Shown: positions 15,919 through 24,966 of the stretch, piece by piece
Layout: each line of letters begins with the position of its first letter
Position numbering within the stretch: position 1 is the first letter of the stretch
Origin: Novosphingobium huizhouense
GTDB lineage: Bacteria > Pseudomonadota > Alphaproteobacteria > Sphingomonadales > Sphingomonadaceae
NCBI RefSeq assembly: GCF_020179475.1
Contig: NZ_JAILXZ010000001.1
Coordinates: 1,364,001-1,428,000, forward strand
Length of the DNA stretch: 64,000 bases
Direction of reading: 5' to 3'
Position numbers and translations under genes: made by a program
Notes under the pieces: model-generated
The model's database searches: none
Seen by the model: only the letters and a program-made list of their open reading frames with translations
What the model was told of the DNA's origin: nothing

Positions 15919-17684
15919 GCCTTCTGCGCGATATAGGCGCGCCAGCCGCCGAGGTGGGTGATGTCCTCGGCCCCGGTCAGCGCGCGCGGTTCGGCAACGA
16001 AGCCCTTCACGCTGGTCCCGTCGGCCAGCGTCACCGTGCCGATCGCGAGCGGCGGCGGCACTTCGACGACGAAGCTGCCGAACTCGGCCACGCCCAGCTC
16101 GTAGACCTCGACGAGAATCGCCGCGCCGTCGGCGCTATGCACCAGCGCGGGCTTGGGCGGCACGCTGTCGGCCATGGCGTAGAGGCGATAGGTCGGCGCG
16201 GTCTGCGTCGCCTCGACGAACTTCGCCTCGCGCGAAGTCAGCTGCCAGTGCAGCGGCATGTCCTTGAGATGCGCGCCGACGACGGCGAGTTTGACGGTCT
16301 GCATGCGGCCCTCCAGATCGAGCGGGGGTGGGGGTGGAAGCTGGGCTTGTGCGAGGTAGGCGTCGGCCGCGGCGATCAGCGCGCGGTCGCTGTCGGCAGG
16401 GCCGATCAGCGTCACGCCGAAGCCGGTCGCATTGCCGCGCGTCCCCGCCGGCACGGCGATCGCCGCCATGTCGAGCAGGTTGACGAAATTGGTGTAGAAC
16501 CCCAGCGCGCTGTTGAGCGCGATCGGCGAGGCCTTCAATTCGGCCACGCGATAGGTCGTGCCCGTGGTCGGGAACACCATCAGGTCGATGTCCTGCCACA
16601 GCAGGTCGGCATGGCGCTTCAGTTCGGCGAGGCGGTAGATCCCGTTGAACAGCTCGACCGCGCCGATCTCCAGCCCCGGCGCCACCACTTCGCGCACCGT
16701 CGGGTCGAGCGCACCGGGATCGTCGCGCAGCAGCGCTTCGAGCGCGGCGGTGCGCTCGGCCACCCACGGCCCGCCATAGAGCAGCTGCGCCGCTTCCTGC
16801 AGCGGAGCGTAGTCGATCTCGACGATCTCGGCGAAAGCGCCGAACGCTTCGAGCGCGCGGTCGTAGAACAATTCGGAATCGACATCGCCCATGAAGGCGC
16901 GCTGGTCGCGGCGCGGCACGCCGATGCGCTTGCGCGCGCGCGGCCGGTCGGCGAGCGGCTTGGACCAGGCATCCCCCGCATCGAAGCCGGCGACCACGCT
17001 GTCGATCAGCGCGGCATCGGCGGTGTCGCCGGTGAACACGCTGATGCAGTCCAATGTGCGGCAGGCCGGCACCAGTCCCGAATTGCTCCACCGCCCCTTG
17101 CTCGGCTTGAACCCGATCAGGTGCTGGAAGGCGGCGGGCACGCGGCCCGACCCCGCCGTATCGGTGCCGAGCGCGAAGGCCACCAGCCCCGCCGCCACCG
17201 CGCTTGCCGAACCCGAGCTCGATCCGCCGCTGACATAGGCGAGGTTGTAGGCATTGCGCGGCGCGCCATAGGGGCTGCGCGTGCCGTTGAGCCCTGTCGC
17301 GAACTGGTCGAGGTTGGTCTTGCCCACGCACAGCGCGCCCGCCGCCAGCAGCCGCTCGACCGTCGTAGCGCTCGTCTCCGGGCGATAGGCGAAGGCAGGG
17401 CACGCCGCGGTCGTCGCGAACCCGGCGACGTCGATGTTGTCCTTGACCGCGAAGGGCACGCCGGCAAGCGGCAGGTCCTCGCCCGCCGCCAGCCGCGCGT
17501 CGATCGCGCGCGCCGCTTCGCGCAGCGCCTCGTCGCTGGCGCGCGAAATCCAGATCTGCGGTTGCACCGCATCGTAGGCGGCGAGCCGGGCCAGCGTCTC
17601 CTCCGCCTGCGCCAGCGCCGTGGACCGGCCGCTGCGCACGGCCTCGGCGATGGCGATCACGCTGCGACGGTCGAGCATGGTCAT
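15915..17684 (-). CDS. atzF: Allophanate hydrolase
   Basis: A 589-residue amidase-signature enzyme that hydrolyses allophanate (urea-1-carboxylate) to ammonia and CO2 in the cytosol. The Ser-cisSer-Lys triad is visible: K81 in FAVKDNIDVAG, Ser in GGSSSGS (155-157) and S179 in GTDTAGSGR. A C-terminal allophanate-hydrolase domain (about 470-589; LPLHWQLTSREAKFVEATQTAPTYRLYAM) supports AtzF rather than a generic amidase. GGTGGAGGCGGC precedes ATG 17684. The ATG overlaps the carboxylase stop, so the two consecutive enzymes are coupled. Confidence 0.95.
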   Translation of the reverse strand: MTMLDRRSVIAIAEAVRSGRSTALAQAEETLARLAAYDAVQPQIWISRASDEALREAARAIDARLAAGEDLPLAGVPFAVKDNIDVAGFATTAACPAFAYRPETSATTVERLLAAGALCVGKTNLDQFATGLNGTRSPYGAPRNAYNLAYVSGGSSSGSASAVAAGLVAFALGTDTAGSGRVPAAFQHLIGFKPSKGRWSNSGLVPACRTLDCISVFTGDTADAALIDSVVAGFDAGDAWSKPLADRPRARKRIGVPRRDQRAFMGDVDSELFYDRALEAFGAFAEIVEIDYAPLQEAAQLLYGGPWVAERTAALEALLRDDPGALDPTVREVVAPGLEIGAVELFNGIYRLAELKRHADLLWQDIDLMVFPTTGTTYRVAELKASPIALNSALGFYTNFVNLLDMAAIAVPAGTRGNATGFGVTLIGPADSDRALIAAADAYLAQAQLPPPPPLDLEGRMQTVKLAVVGAHLKDMPLHWQLTSREAKFVEATQTAPTYRLYAMADSVPPKPALVHSADGAAILVEVYELGVAEFGSFVVEVPPPLAIGTVTLADGTSVKGFVAEPRALTGAEDITHLGGWRAYIAQKA

Positions 17685-20600
17685 GCCGCCTCCACCGGTG
17701 CGTGGGCCTTGAGCGCGAGCATCGGCGTTCCGGGCTGCACTGCCTGCTTCTCCTGCGCATAGAGCGCGGCGACCACGCCCGAACCCGGGCTTTCGACGCG
17801 GCATTCCATCTTCATCGCCTCGATGATCGCGATGGTCTGGCCGGCTTCGACCGTGTCGCCCACCTCGACCAGCATCTTCCACACGCTGCCGCCGAACGGC
17901 GCTTCGATCAGGTCGGCGCCCTCGGGCACCTGGATCGCGCTCGCCGGCGCCGGCTCGGTCTCGGCCGCCTCGGCGCGGTCGAACTCGCCGCGCCGCTGCC
18001 ATTCGGCGCGCTCCTCGTCGAACGCCGCCTGCCGCCGCGCTTCGAACGCGGCGATCGCCTCGGCATTGTCGTTGAGGAAGGCGCGATAGTCGGCAAGGCG
18101 GAACTCGGACGGCTCGATCCGGATCGAACGCCGCCCGGTGGGGAAGTCGCGCCGCCAGGCTTCCAGCTCCTCAGCGCTCACCGGATAGAACCGGATCTGG
18201 TCGAAGAAGCGCAGCAGCCAGGGCTTGCCGTCGATGAAGGCGTCGGTCTGGCGGTGGGTGTTCCACACCTGGATCGTGCGGCCGAACAGCTGGTAGCCGC
18301 CGGGCCCCTCCATGCCGTAGATGCACATGTACGCGCCGCCGATGCCGACCACGTTGGGCGGGGTCCAGGTCCGCGCTGGGTTGTACTTGGTCGTCACCAG
18401 CCGGTGGCGCGGATCGACCGGCGTCGCCACCGGCGCGCCGAGGTAGACGTCGCCGAGGCCGAGCACGAGGTAGTTGGCTTCGAAGATCAGGTTCTCGACC
18501 GCGGCCGCGTCGGGCAAGCCGTTGATGCGGCGGATGAACTCGATGTTGTCCGGGCACCACGGCGCATCGTCGCGCACCGCGCCCATGTACTTCTCGATCG
18601 TCTCGATCGTCGCCGGGTCGCGCCAGCTCAGCGGCAGGTGGACCACGCGCGAAGGGATCGCGAAGTCCTCGAGATCGCCCAGCCGCTCCTCCGCCGCGAT
18701 CAGCGTCGAAAGCGCCTGCGACTGCGTCATCGTCGCGCCGTCGAAGTGGAACTGCAGAGACCGGATGCCGGGCACGATGTCGATCACGCCGGGCAGCGCC
18801 ATGCGCTCCAGCTCGGTCATCAGCGCCTGCACGCGGATGCGCAGCTCGATGTCGAGCACGATCGGCCCGTATTCGACGAGGATGTTGCGGTCGCCCTGCT
18901 GGCGATAGACCGTGTGCGGGTTTTTCGGCCCCTCGGGAATTTCCGACAGGATCGGCGAAAGCGTCGCGATCGGACGCGCCGGGCCGCAATCGGGGCGCTC
19001 GCCGCTCGCCAGCAGGCGGCGCTGCAGGCTGTCGGCCAGCGCTGCGTCGACCGCGTTGACCGGGCAGAAGCGCAGCTTGTCGCCGGGGGAGAGCTGGCCG
19101 ATCTTCCATCGGTCCGCCGCGATCACCACGAACGGACAGACGAAGCCGCCCAGCGATGGGCCGTCGGGGCCGAGGATGATCGGCATGTCGCCGGTGAAGT
19201 CGACCGCGCCGATGGCGTAAGGGTTGTCGTGGATGTTCGACGGGTGCAGCCCCGCCTCGCCGCCGTCCTTGCGCGCCCATTCGGGCTTGGGGCCGACCAG
19301 CCTCACGCCGGTGCGATTGGAGTTGTAGTGGACCTGCCACTCGGCCGAAATCAGCGTGTCGACGTCGCGGTCGGTGAAGAAGTCGGGCGCGCCGTGCGGG
19401 CCATAGAGCACGCGCAGCGTCCATTCGTTGCCCATCTCGGGCAGCGTGGCAGAGGGCAGGGGCGCTTCGCGTGGCTCCGTGCCCAGGTGCAGCGTGTCGC
19501 CCGCCAGCAGCCGCCGCGCGGCATGGCCGCCGAACTGGCCAAGCTCGAAGGTGCTGCGACTGTCGAGATAGGGCGCGATGTCGAGCCCGCCTTCGAACAG
19601 GACATAGCCGCGCAGGCCCCCGCCGACCGCGCGGCCGAGCGCCAGCGTCTGGCCTGCGCGCACCGCGATCGGCTCGCCCCGGCCGACCCGCCGGCCATCG
19701 AGCGTGGCGGAAAAGTCCGCGCCCATCAGGCAGATGCGCGTGTCGGTGTTGAAGGTCATGGTCGGCCCGGTGATCGTCACCTCGAGCCCCGCGGTCCCCT
19801 CGGGATTGCCGAGCAGCCGGTTGCCCAGGCGGAACGACTGGTCGTCCATCGGCCCCGACGGCGGCACGCCGACCGACCACAGGTGCTGCCGCCCCGGCCA
19901 GTCCTGCACCGTCGTCGCGGTGCCGCCGCTGGCGATGGTGACGCTGCGCGGGGCATAGGCCACGTCCTGCAGCGCGCGGGTCGAAACCTCGCCGCTGGTG
20001 AAGGCGTGCGAGCGCACCACCTCGCGCAGCCAGCGCAGGTTGGTCTCGATCCCGTCGATCCGCGAGGCATCGAGCGCCGCCTGCATCGCCGCCACTGCCG
20101 CCTCGCGCGTTTCGCCGTGGACGATCAGCTTGGCGAGCATCGGGTCGTACCACGCGCTCACCGTGCTGCCCGCCATGCACCAGGTCTCGGCGCGGATGCC
20201 TTGCGGGAAATCGACCGCGGTCAGCGTGCCCGAGGTCGGGCGATAATCGAGCGCCGGGTCCTCGGCATAGAGCCGCACCTGCACCGAATGGCCATGGCCG
20301 CGCGGCGGATCGGTGTCGAGGAAGCCGAAGTCGCCCGCGCCCGCCCGGATCATCCATTCGACGAGGTCGACGCCCATGACCTCCTCGGTCACGCCGTGCT
20401 CGACCTGCAGGCGGGTGTTCATCTCGAGGAAGAAGAACTCCTCGCGCTCGGCGTCGTAGAGGAACTCGACCGTGCCCGCCGAGAGGTAGTTCGCCGCCTG
20501 GCCCAGCCGGATCGCGGCGGAGATCAGGTCGGCGCGCACCGCCGCCGGCAGCAGCGGGGCAGGGGCTTCCTCGACCACCTTCTGGTTGCGCCGCTGCAGC

Positions 20601-21319
20601 GAACAGTCGCGCTCGCCCAGCGCGACGATGCGGCCGCGCCCGTCGCCAAAGATCTGCACCTCGATGTGCCGCGCGCGGGCGACGAAGCGCTCGAGGAACA
20701 CGCCGGCATCGCCGAAATTGCCCATGCCCTGCCGCGCCACCGCGGCAAAGCCCTCGCGCACCGCCGCTTCGTCCGCGCACACCCGCATGCCGATGCCGCC
20801 GCCGCCGGCGGTGGCCTTGAGCATCACCGGGTAGCCGATCTGCGCCGCCGCCTTCGCGGCTTCCTCCTCGTCGGTCAGCAGGCCGGTGCCCGGCGCCAGC
20901 GGCAGCCCGTGCGCCTCGGCCAGCGCGCGCGCGGTGTGCTTGAGGCCGAAGGTGCGGATGTTGTCGCCGGTCGGGCCGATGAAGACGATTCCTTCGGCCG
21001 CGCAGGCCTCGGCGAAGTCGACGTTTTCGGCGAGGAAGCCGTAGCCCGGATGGATCGCGCCCGCGCCACTCGCCTTCGCCGCGGCGAGGATCGCCGCGAT
21101 GTTGAGGTAGCTTTCCGAAGCCCGCGCGCCGCCGATGCACACCGCTTCGTCGGCCTGCACCACGTGCAGCGAATCCTTGTCCGCCTCGGAATAGACCGCG
21201 ACCGAGCGCAGCCCCATCTTGCGCAGCGTGCGGATGATCCGCGTGGCGATCGCCCCGCGGTTGGCGATCAGCACGGTGTCGAACGGCGGCCTGGAGGCGA
21301 GGGCGGGTGCTGCGCTCAT
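17681..21319 (-). CDS. uca: Biotin-dependent urea/guanidine carboxylase
   Basis: A 1212-residue multidomain enzyme. Residues 1-450 are biotin carboxylase with an ATP-grasp (IRTLRKMGLRSVAVYSEAD, MLKATAGGGGIGMR, FFLEMNTRLQVEHGVTEEV). About 470-780 is KipA/AHS2-like (VQDWPGRQHLWSVGVPPSGPMDD), and 820-1050 is KipI/AHS1-like (YRQQGDRNILVEYG). The C-terminal biotinyl domain has K1170 in EAMKM. It is annotated by family as urea carboxylase. Biochemical work on homologues lying next to paired DUF1989 proteins showed that many prefer guanidine and make carboxyguanidine. The context here (two DUF1989 genes immediately upstream) favours guanidine; the substrate is inferred. Confidence 0.95.
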   Translation of the reverse strand: MSAAPALASRPPFDTVLIANRGAIATRIIRTLRKMGLRSVAVYSEADKDSLHVVQADEAVCIGGARASESYLNIAAILAAAKASGAGAIHPGYGFLAENVDFAEACAAEGIVFIGPTGDNIRTFGLKHTARALAEAHGLPLAPGTGLLTDEEEAAKAAAQIGYPVMLKATAGGGGIGMRVCADEAAVREGFAAVARQGMGNFGDAGVFLERFVARARHIEVQIFGDGRGRIVALGERDCSLQRRNQKVVEEAPAPLLPAAVRADLISAAIRLGQAANYLSAGTVEFLYDAEREEFFFLEMNTRLQVEHGVTEEVMGVDLVEWMIRAGAGDFGFLDTDPPRGHGHSVQVRLYAEDPALDYRPTSGTLTAVDFPQGIRAETWCMAGSTVSAWYDPMLAKLIVHGETREAAVAAMQAALDASRIDGIETNLRWLREVVRSHAFTSGEVSTRALQDVAYAPRSVTIASGGTATTVQDWPGRQHLWSVGVPPSGPMDDQSFRLGNRLLGNPEGTAGLEVTITGPTMTFNTDTRICLMGADFSATLDGRRVGRGEPIAVRAGQTLALGRAVGGGLRGYVLFEGGLDIAPYLDSRSTFELGQFGGHAARRLLAGDTLHLGTEPREAPLPSATLPEMGNEWTLRVLYGPHGAPDFFTDRDVDTLISAEWQVHYNSNRTGVRLVGPKPEWARKDGGEAGLHPSNIHDNPYAIGAVDFTGDMPIILGPDGPSLGGFVCPFVVIAADRWKIGQLSPGDKLRFCPVNAVDAALADSLQRRLLASGERPDCGPARPIATLSPILSEIPEGPKNPHTVYRQQGDRNILVEYGPIVLDIELRIRVQALMTELERMALPGVIDIVPGIRSLQFHFDGATMTQSQALSTLIAAEERLGDLEDFAIPSRVVHLPLSWRDPATIETIEKYMGAVRDDAPWCPDNIEFIRRINGLPDAAAVENLIFEANYLVLGLGDVYLGAPVATPVDPRHRLVTTKYNPARTWTPPNVVGIGGAYMCIYGMEGPGGYQLFGRTIQVWNTHRQTDAFIDGKPWLLRFFDQIRFYPVSAEELEAWRRDFPTGRRSIRIEPSEFRLADYRAFLNDNAEAIAAFEARRQAAFDEERAEWQRRGEFDRAEAAETEPAPASAIQVPEGADLIEAPFGGSVWKMLVEVGDTVEAGQTIAIIEAMKMECRVESPGSGVVAALYAQEKQAVQPGTPMLALKAHAPVEAA

Positions 21320-21951
21320 GCGGTCACGATCATCCGGACGGGGGTGGGGTTGAAGCCGTTGCAGGGATTGTTGATCTGCGGGCAGTTCGAGACCACCACG
21401 GTCACGTCCATCTCGGCGCGCAGGTCGACCGTCAGGCCGGGCGCGGAGATGCCGTCGACGATCCCCAGCGACCCGTCGGGCTCCACCGGCACGTTCATGA
21501 AGAAGTTGATGTTCGAGACGATGTCGCGCTTGCCGCGCCCTTCGATAAGGTTCGCCTCGAGGAAGTTCTCGACGCAGGCGTGCTCCGACTTGGTGTGATG
21601 ACCGTAGCGCAGCGTATTGGATTCGCACGAACACGCGCCGCCGATCGTGTCGTGGTATTCGACCGAGGTGGCGGTGATCGTCATCATCGGCCGGCCCTCG
21701 TTCGAGCGCAGCACGGTGCCTTGGCGCAGGAACAGGTTGCCCTGCGCCGCCACGGTGTCCTGCGCGCTGTAGCGCTCGGCATCGTCGGCCGTCGCATAGA
21801 GCAGGAAGTCGACCGCCTGGTTGCCTTCGAGGTCGACGATGCGCAGCGTTTGTCCGGCGGCCACGTGGTGCAGCCAGGGCGCGCGCGCGGGCACGACGCA
21901 ATCGTGCACGACCGGGCCGGAAAGCCCGGCGAGATGGGGATCGGTGCTCAT
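21316..21951 (-). CDS. cgdB: DUF1989 protein (urea carboxylase-associated protein 2; probable carboxyguanidine deiminase subunit)
   Basis: A 211-residue DUF1989 protein. Shared family blocks are ETGx-like VAAGQTLRIVDLEGNQAVDFLLY, YSAQDT and GTVLRSNEGRPMMTI. CGGACSCESN, KSEHACVENFLEA and NFFMNVPVEPDGSLGI carry the candidate metal-ligand cysteines and histidines. In characterised systems two DUF1989 subunits form carboxyguanidine deiminase, which removes one amino group to give allophanate for AtzF. GAGGGAAGGAAC precedes ATG 21951. The ATG of the carboxylase overlaps its stop. The subunit letter is assigned by analogy only. Confidence 0.88.
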   Translation of the reverse strand: MSTDPHLAGLSGPVVHDCVVPARAPWLHHVAAGQTLRIVDLEGNQAVDFLLYATADDAERYSAQDTVAAQGNLFLRQGTVLRSNEGRPMMTITATSVEYHDTIGGACSCESNTLRYGHHTKSEHACVENFLEANLIEGRGKRDIVSNINFFMNVPVEPDGSLGIVDGISAPGLTVDLRAEMDVTVVVSNCPQINNPCNGFNPTPVRMIVTA

Positions 21952-21971
21952 GGGTTCGTGTTCCTTCCCTC

Positions 21972-22796
21972 TCAGCGGCGGAAGTAGTCTTCGACGTTCA
22001 GGAAGGCGCGCAGGCCTTCGGGGGTGGCATTGCGGACGGGATCGTCCTCGCCGGTCACCGCCCCGCGCCACGCGGTCGCGCGCAGCGGGGTCACGGACCA
22101 GTCGGGCCGGGGATCAGCCACGTGCGGCACGTTGGCGATCACCAAGATCACGTCCATCTCGGCGCGCAGCACCACCTGCCGGCCGGGCGCGAAGGGGCCG
22201 ACCTGCGGGGTGATCGCGCCATCGGCCTCGATCCTGGCGCCCTTGAACAGGTTGATGCACGGGTGCACGTCGCGGCGCTGCAACCCGTGCTTGGCCGCGC
22301 CCAGCAGGAAGCGGTCGCGCCCGTTGGGATAGGCCCCGCTGTTGCGGCCCTCGCCGTACTTCGCTTCGTTGGTGGCCGCGTTCGAAGTGCCGCAGAACGC
22401 ATCGTGCGTGCCGGCGTCGTCCTCGACGATGCTCAGCAGCACGCGCCCCATGTCCGACAGCAGCAGCTTTCCGGCGCCGAGGTAGGCGTTCCACTGGACC
22501 TTGACCGTGTCGGCCACGTTCAGCCGCTCGCTCGGCATCTCGGCGTTGAACACCTGCAACCCGGCGCAGGCATCGCCCTTCAGGTCGATCAGCCGCAGCC
22601 GCGTGCCGCGCGTCAGGCGCCGCGTGGCATAGCCGCCCGCCGCGATCGTCTCCTCCCACACGAGGTCGTCGGCCGCGACGCCTGCGGGGAGGTCGCCTGC
22701 CACCGGCGGCAGCTTGGGCATCGCTTCGACCACGGTGCCGGCCATGGCGCGGGCATGGTCGCGCGCAGCAAGAGGATTGTCGAGAACGGCACTCAT
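21972..22796 (-). CDS. cgdA: DUF1989 protein (urea carboxylase-associated protein 1; probable carboxyguanidine deiminase subunit)
   Basis: A 274-residue DUF1989 protein, the larger partner of the one at 21316-21951. Blocks include ETIAAGGYATRRLTRGTRLRLIDLKGDACAGLQVFN, VADTVKVQWNAYLGAGKLLLSDMGRVLLSI, HDAFCGTSNAATNEAKYG and DVHPCINLFKG, with the C/H/N residues typical of the family. It would form a heteromer with the smaller paralogue and deiminate carboxyguanidine to allophanate. The ATG at 22796 overlaps the stop of the NikR-like regulator gene. Confidence 0.88.
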   Translation of the reverse strand: MSAVLDNPLAARDHARAMAGTVVEAMPKLPPVAGDLPAGVAADDLVWEETIAAGGYATRRLTRGTRLRLIDLKGDACAGLQVFNAEMPSERLNVADTVKVQWNAYLGAGKLLLSDMGRVLLSIVEDDAGTHDAFCGTSNAATNEAKYGEGRNSGAYPNGRDRFLLGAAKHGLQRRDVHPCINLFKGARIEADGAITPQVGPFAPGRQVVLRAEMDVILVIANVPHVADPRPDWSVTPLRATAWRGAVTGEDDPVRNATPEGLRAFLNVEDYFRR

Positions 22797-23269
22797 GCAA
22801 CGGCTCCATTGCTGCTCTCGGCCGCGTCCGGCTCGTAGAGCGGCGGCAGGAGAGCGGTGGTGGTGACGAGCTGGAGCTGGTGCACGCCGCGCACCCGGCG
22901 CAGCGCGTCGCACAGCTCCTTCAGGCGGACGGCGGGCCCCTGGACCAGCAGGACCTCGAGCGACTGGTCGTCCTCGAGGAACACGTGCTGCGACGAGATC
23001 ACTTCCTTCAGGTACTCGCCCTGGGTCTGCGCCAGCTGGTGGCGCACCCGGCCGCGGTCGCCGCGGTAGACGATGGTGATCGTGCCGGCGAGCATCTCGT
23101 CGGGGCGGGTGTGGGCCTCGTGCTCGGCGAGCGCGTGGCGGATCAGCTCGGCGATCAGCTGCGAGCGCGACGGCAGCCCGCGCTCCTCGACCATCACGTC
23201 GAGCTGGCGGAACAGTTCGCCCGGAAGGCTCATCGAAAGCCGGGCGAGGCTGGTGGGTTCGTTGTTCAT
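22793..23269 (-). CDS. NikR-like ribbon-helix-helix regulator lacking most nickel ligands
   Basis: A 158-residue protein. Residues 8-55 form a CopG-type ribbon-helix-helix domain (ARLSMSLPGELFRQLDVMVEERGLPSRSQLIAELIRHAL). Residues 60-140 are a NikR-type ACT-like C-terminal domain (GTITIVYRGDRGRVRHQLA..., SQHVFLEDDQSLEVLLVQG). Aligned to E. coli NikR from memory, H95 corresponds to H87, but H89 becomes F97, C95 becomes S103 and H76 becomes G84. Three of the four square-planar nickel ligands are therefore missing, so a different effector is likely. It lies inside the guanidine operon and probably binds the operators at 26122 and 26370, which have NikR-like N16 spacing. Confidence 0.85.
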   Translation of the reverse strand: MNNEPTSLARLSMSLPGELFRQLDVMVEERGLPSRSQLIAELIRHALAEHEAHTRPDEMLAGTITIVYRGDRGRVRHQLAQTQGEYLKEVISSQHVFLEDDQSLEVLLVQGPAVRLKELCDALRRVRGVHQLQLVTTTALLPPLYEPDAAESSNGAVA

Positions 23270-24087
23270 GCCGAAGCCCTTTGCGCGATGTTCGCCGGTT
23301 GCGCGGCGGGTTCGTCGACCGCGCCCGGCGCAGCCTTGCGCAGCGCGAGGTCGTAGACGGCGGTGGCGCCGAAACGGTGCGGCGCGTGCGGATCGTGGCG
23401 GCGCTTGTCGAGCGCGAGCACCCGGGTGCCGAGGCCGAACGCCTCGCGGATGTCGTGCGTCACCATGATGATGGTCAGCGCATAATCGCGCCATAGCTGG
23501 GTGATCAGCGCGTGCATGTCGGCGCGGATGCCCGGATCGAGCGCGCCGAACGGTTCGTCGAGCAGCAGGATGCGCGGCCGCTTGATCAGCGCCTGCGCGA
23601 TCGCCAGCCGCTGCTGCATCCCCCCCGACATCTGCGCCGGGTAGAGGTGCAGCGCATCGCCGAGGCCGACCGCGGCGAGCATGTCCGCCGCCTGCGCCTC
23701 GGCCGCCTTGCGCGCGCTGCCGAACAGCCGCGCCAGCAGCGGCGCCTTCACGCACTCGAGGCCGAACACGACGTTGCCGAGCGCGGTCAGGTGCGGGAAC
23801 ACCGAATAGCGCTGGAACACCACGCCGCGATCCGGCCCGCATTCGGGGGCGAGCGGCTCCCCGTCGAGCAGGATGCGCCCGCGCGTCGGCACTTCCTGGC
23901 CCAGGATCACGCGCAGCAGGCTGCTCTTGCCCGCACCCGAGGGGCCGACGATCGAGACGAACGAGCCCGCCTCGAAATCGAGCTCGACCTTCTCGAGCAC
24001 GATCTTGTCGCCATACTCGACCCAGACGTCGTGGAGCGACAGGATCGGTGGGGACTTGGCCCCCGGGGTGTGGTCCGGCGTGCTCAA
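23266..24087 (-). CDS. ABC transporter ATP-binding protein (NitT/TauT type, guanidine/urea cluster)
   Basis: A 273-residue ATPase of the nitrate/sulfonate/taurine importer group. Walker A is GPSGAGKSSLLRV, signature MSGGMQQRLAIAQAL, Walker B RILLLDEPFGALDP and switch histidine MVTHDIREA. There is no ATG near the domain; TTG 24087, overlapping the permease TGA (TTGA), is the best start. It would energise uptake through the permease at 24084-24899. A roughly 35-residue tail follows the nucleotide-binding domain. Confidence 0.93.
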   Translation of the reverse strand: MSTPDHTPGAKSPPILSLHDVWVEYGDKIVLEKVELDFEAGSFVSIVGPSGAGKSSLLRVILGQEVPTRGRILLDGEPLAPECGPDRGVVFQRYSVFPHLTALGNVVFGLECVKAPLLARLFGSARKAAEAQAADMLAAVGLGDALHLYPAQMSGGMQQRLAIAQALIKRPRILLLDEPFGALDPGIRADMHALITQLWRDYALTIIMVTHDIREAFGLGTRVLALDKRRHDPHAPHRFGATAVYDLALRKAAPGAVDEPAAQPANIAQRASA

Positions 24088-24899
24088 TGGCTTGCTCCGT
24101 GGGCCCAGGGGAAGGCGCGCTTGCTCAACTGCGCCAGCGCCACGTCCATCACGATCGCCAGCAGCGCGATCCAGGCGACGTAGGGGATGATCACGTCCAT
24201 CGACAGGTAGCGGCGGACGAGGAAGATGCGGTAGCCAAGGCCGATGTCCGAGGCGATCGCCTCGGCCGAGATCAGGAACACCCAGGCCGGGCCCAGCGCC
24301 AGCCGCAGCGCGTGGATCAGCCGCGGCAGCGCCTGCGGCAGCGCCACCCGCAGCATGATCTGCCACGATCCGGCGCCCAGCGTCTGCGCCTTGACGATCT
24401 GCTCGCGCGGCAGGCTGCCGACATAGGCGGCAATGTCGCGCACCATGACGGGCGTGATGCCGATGACGATCAGCGCCACCTTGGCGGTCTCGCCCAGGCC
24501 CAGCGCGATGAACAGGATCGGCAGCAGCGCGATCGGCGGGATCACCGCGATGCCGGTCACCAGCGGCCCGATCGTCGCGCGCACCGGCGGCAGCACGCCC
24601 AGCACCAGCCCGACCACCAGCGAGGTCGCGGTGGCGATGGCGAGCCCGAGGCCGAGCCGCTCGAGGCTGGCGAGCGTATCGGCCCAGAACACGTACTGGC
24701 CCGAGAGCTGGTCGGGCTGGAACAGCAGCGGGACCATGCCCGTCACCATCCCCTGCGGCAGCGGCAGGATCTTGTCGAACGGGTTCGCCGCGTGCCGGCT
24801 CACCGCCAGGAACAGATAGACCAGCAGCAGCAGCACGATCGGCACCGCGCCCAGCAGGACCGCGTCGCTCCGTCGTACCTGCCGATTCACCCAGCGCAT
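24084..24899 (-). CDS. ABC transporter permease (NitT/TauT type, guanidine/urea cluster)
   Basis: A 271-residue inner-membrane permease with about six to seven helices and the EAA loop (LPREQIVKAQTLGAGSWQIMLRVALPQALPRLIHALRLALG), which contacts the ATPase. It forms the channel for the importer encoded with the SBP at 24967 and the ATPase at 23266. Homologues in 'urea carboxylase' clusters are annotated as putative urea permeases; guanidine is the likelier substrate here by context. Confidence 0.93.
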   Translation of the reverse strand: MRWVNRQVRRSDAVLLGAVPIVLLLLVYLFLAVSRHAANPFDKILPLPQGMVTGMVPLLFQPDQLSGQYVFWADTLASLERLGLGLAIATATSLVVGLVLGVLPPVRATIGPLVTGIAVIPPIALLPILFIALGLGETAKVALIVIGITPVMVRDIAAYVGSLPREQIVKAQTLGAGSWQIMLRVALPQALPRLIHALRLALGPAWVFLISAEAIASDIGLGYRIFLVRRYLSMDVIIPYVAWIALLAIVMDVALAQLSKRAFPWAHGASH

Positions 24900-24966
24900 C
24901 GTTGTGTCCTTGTTGCGTTCCGAAGGGCGGGACTTGGCCCGAAGGGCAGGGCCTGGGCCGGGCGGG

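Noticed and set aside
17702..21598. A 1298-codon open frame on the + strand opposite the carboxylase gene
   Set aside because: It is an antisense shadow of the carboxylase frame: high-G+C coding DNA lacks stops on the opposite strand. Its composition (many His, Asp, Arg, no fold motifs) is not protein-like.
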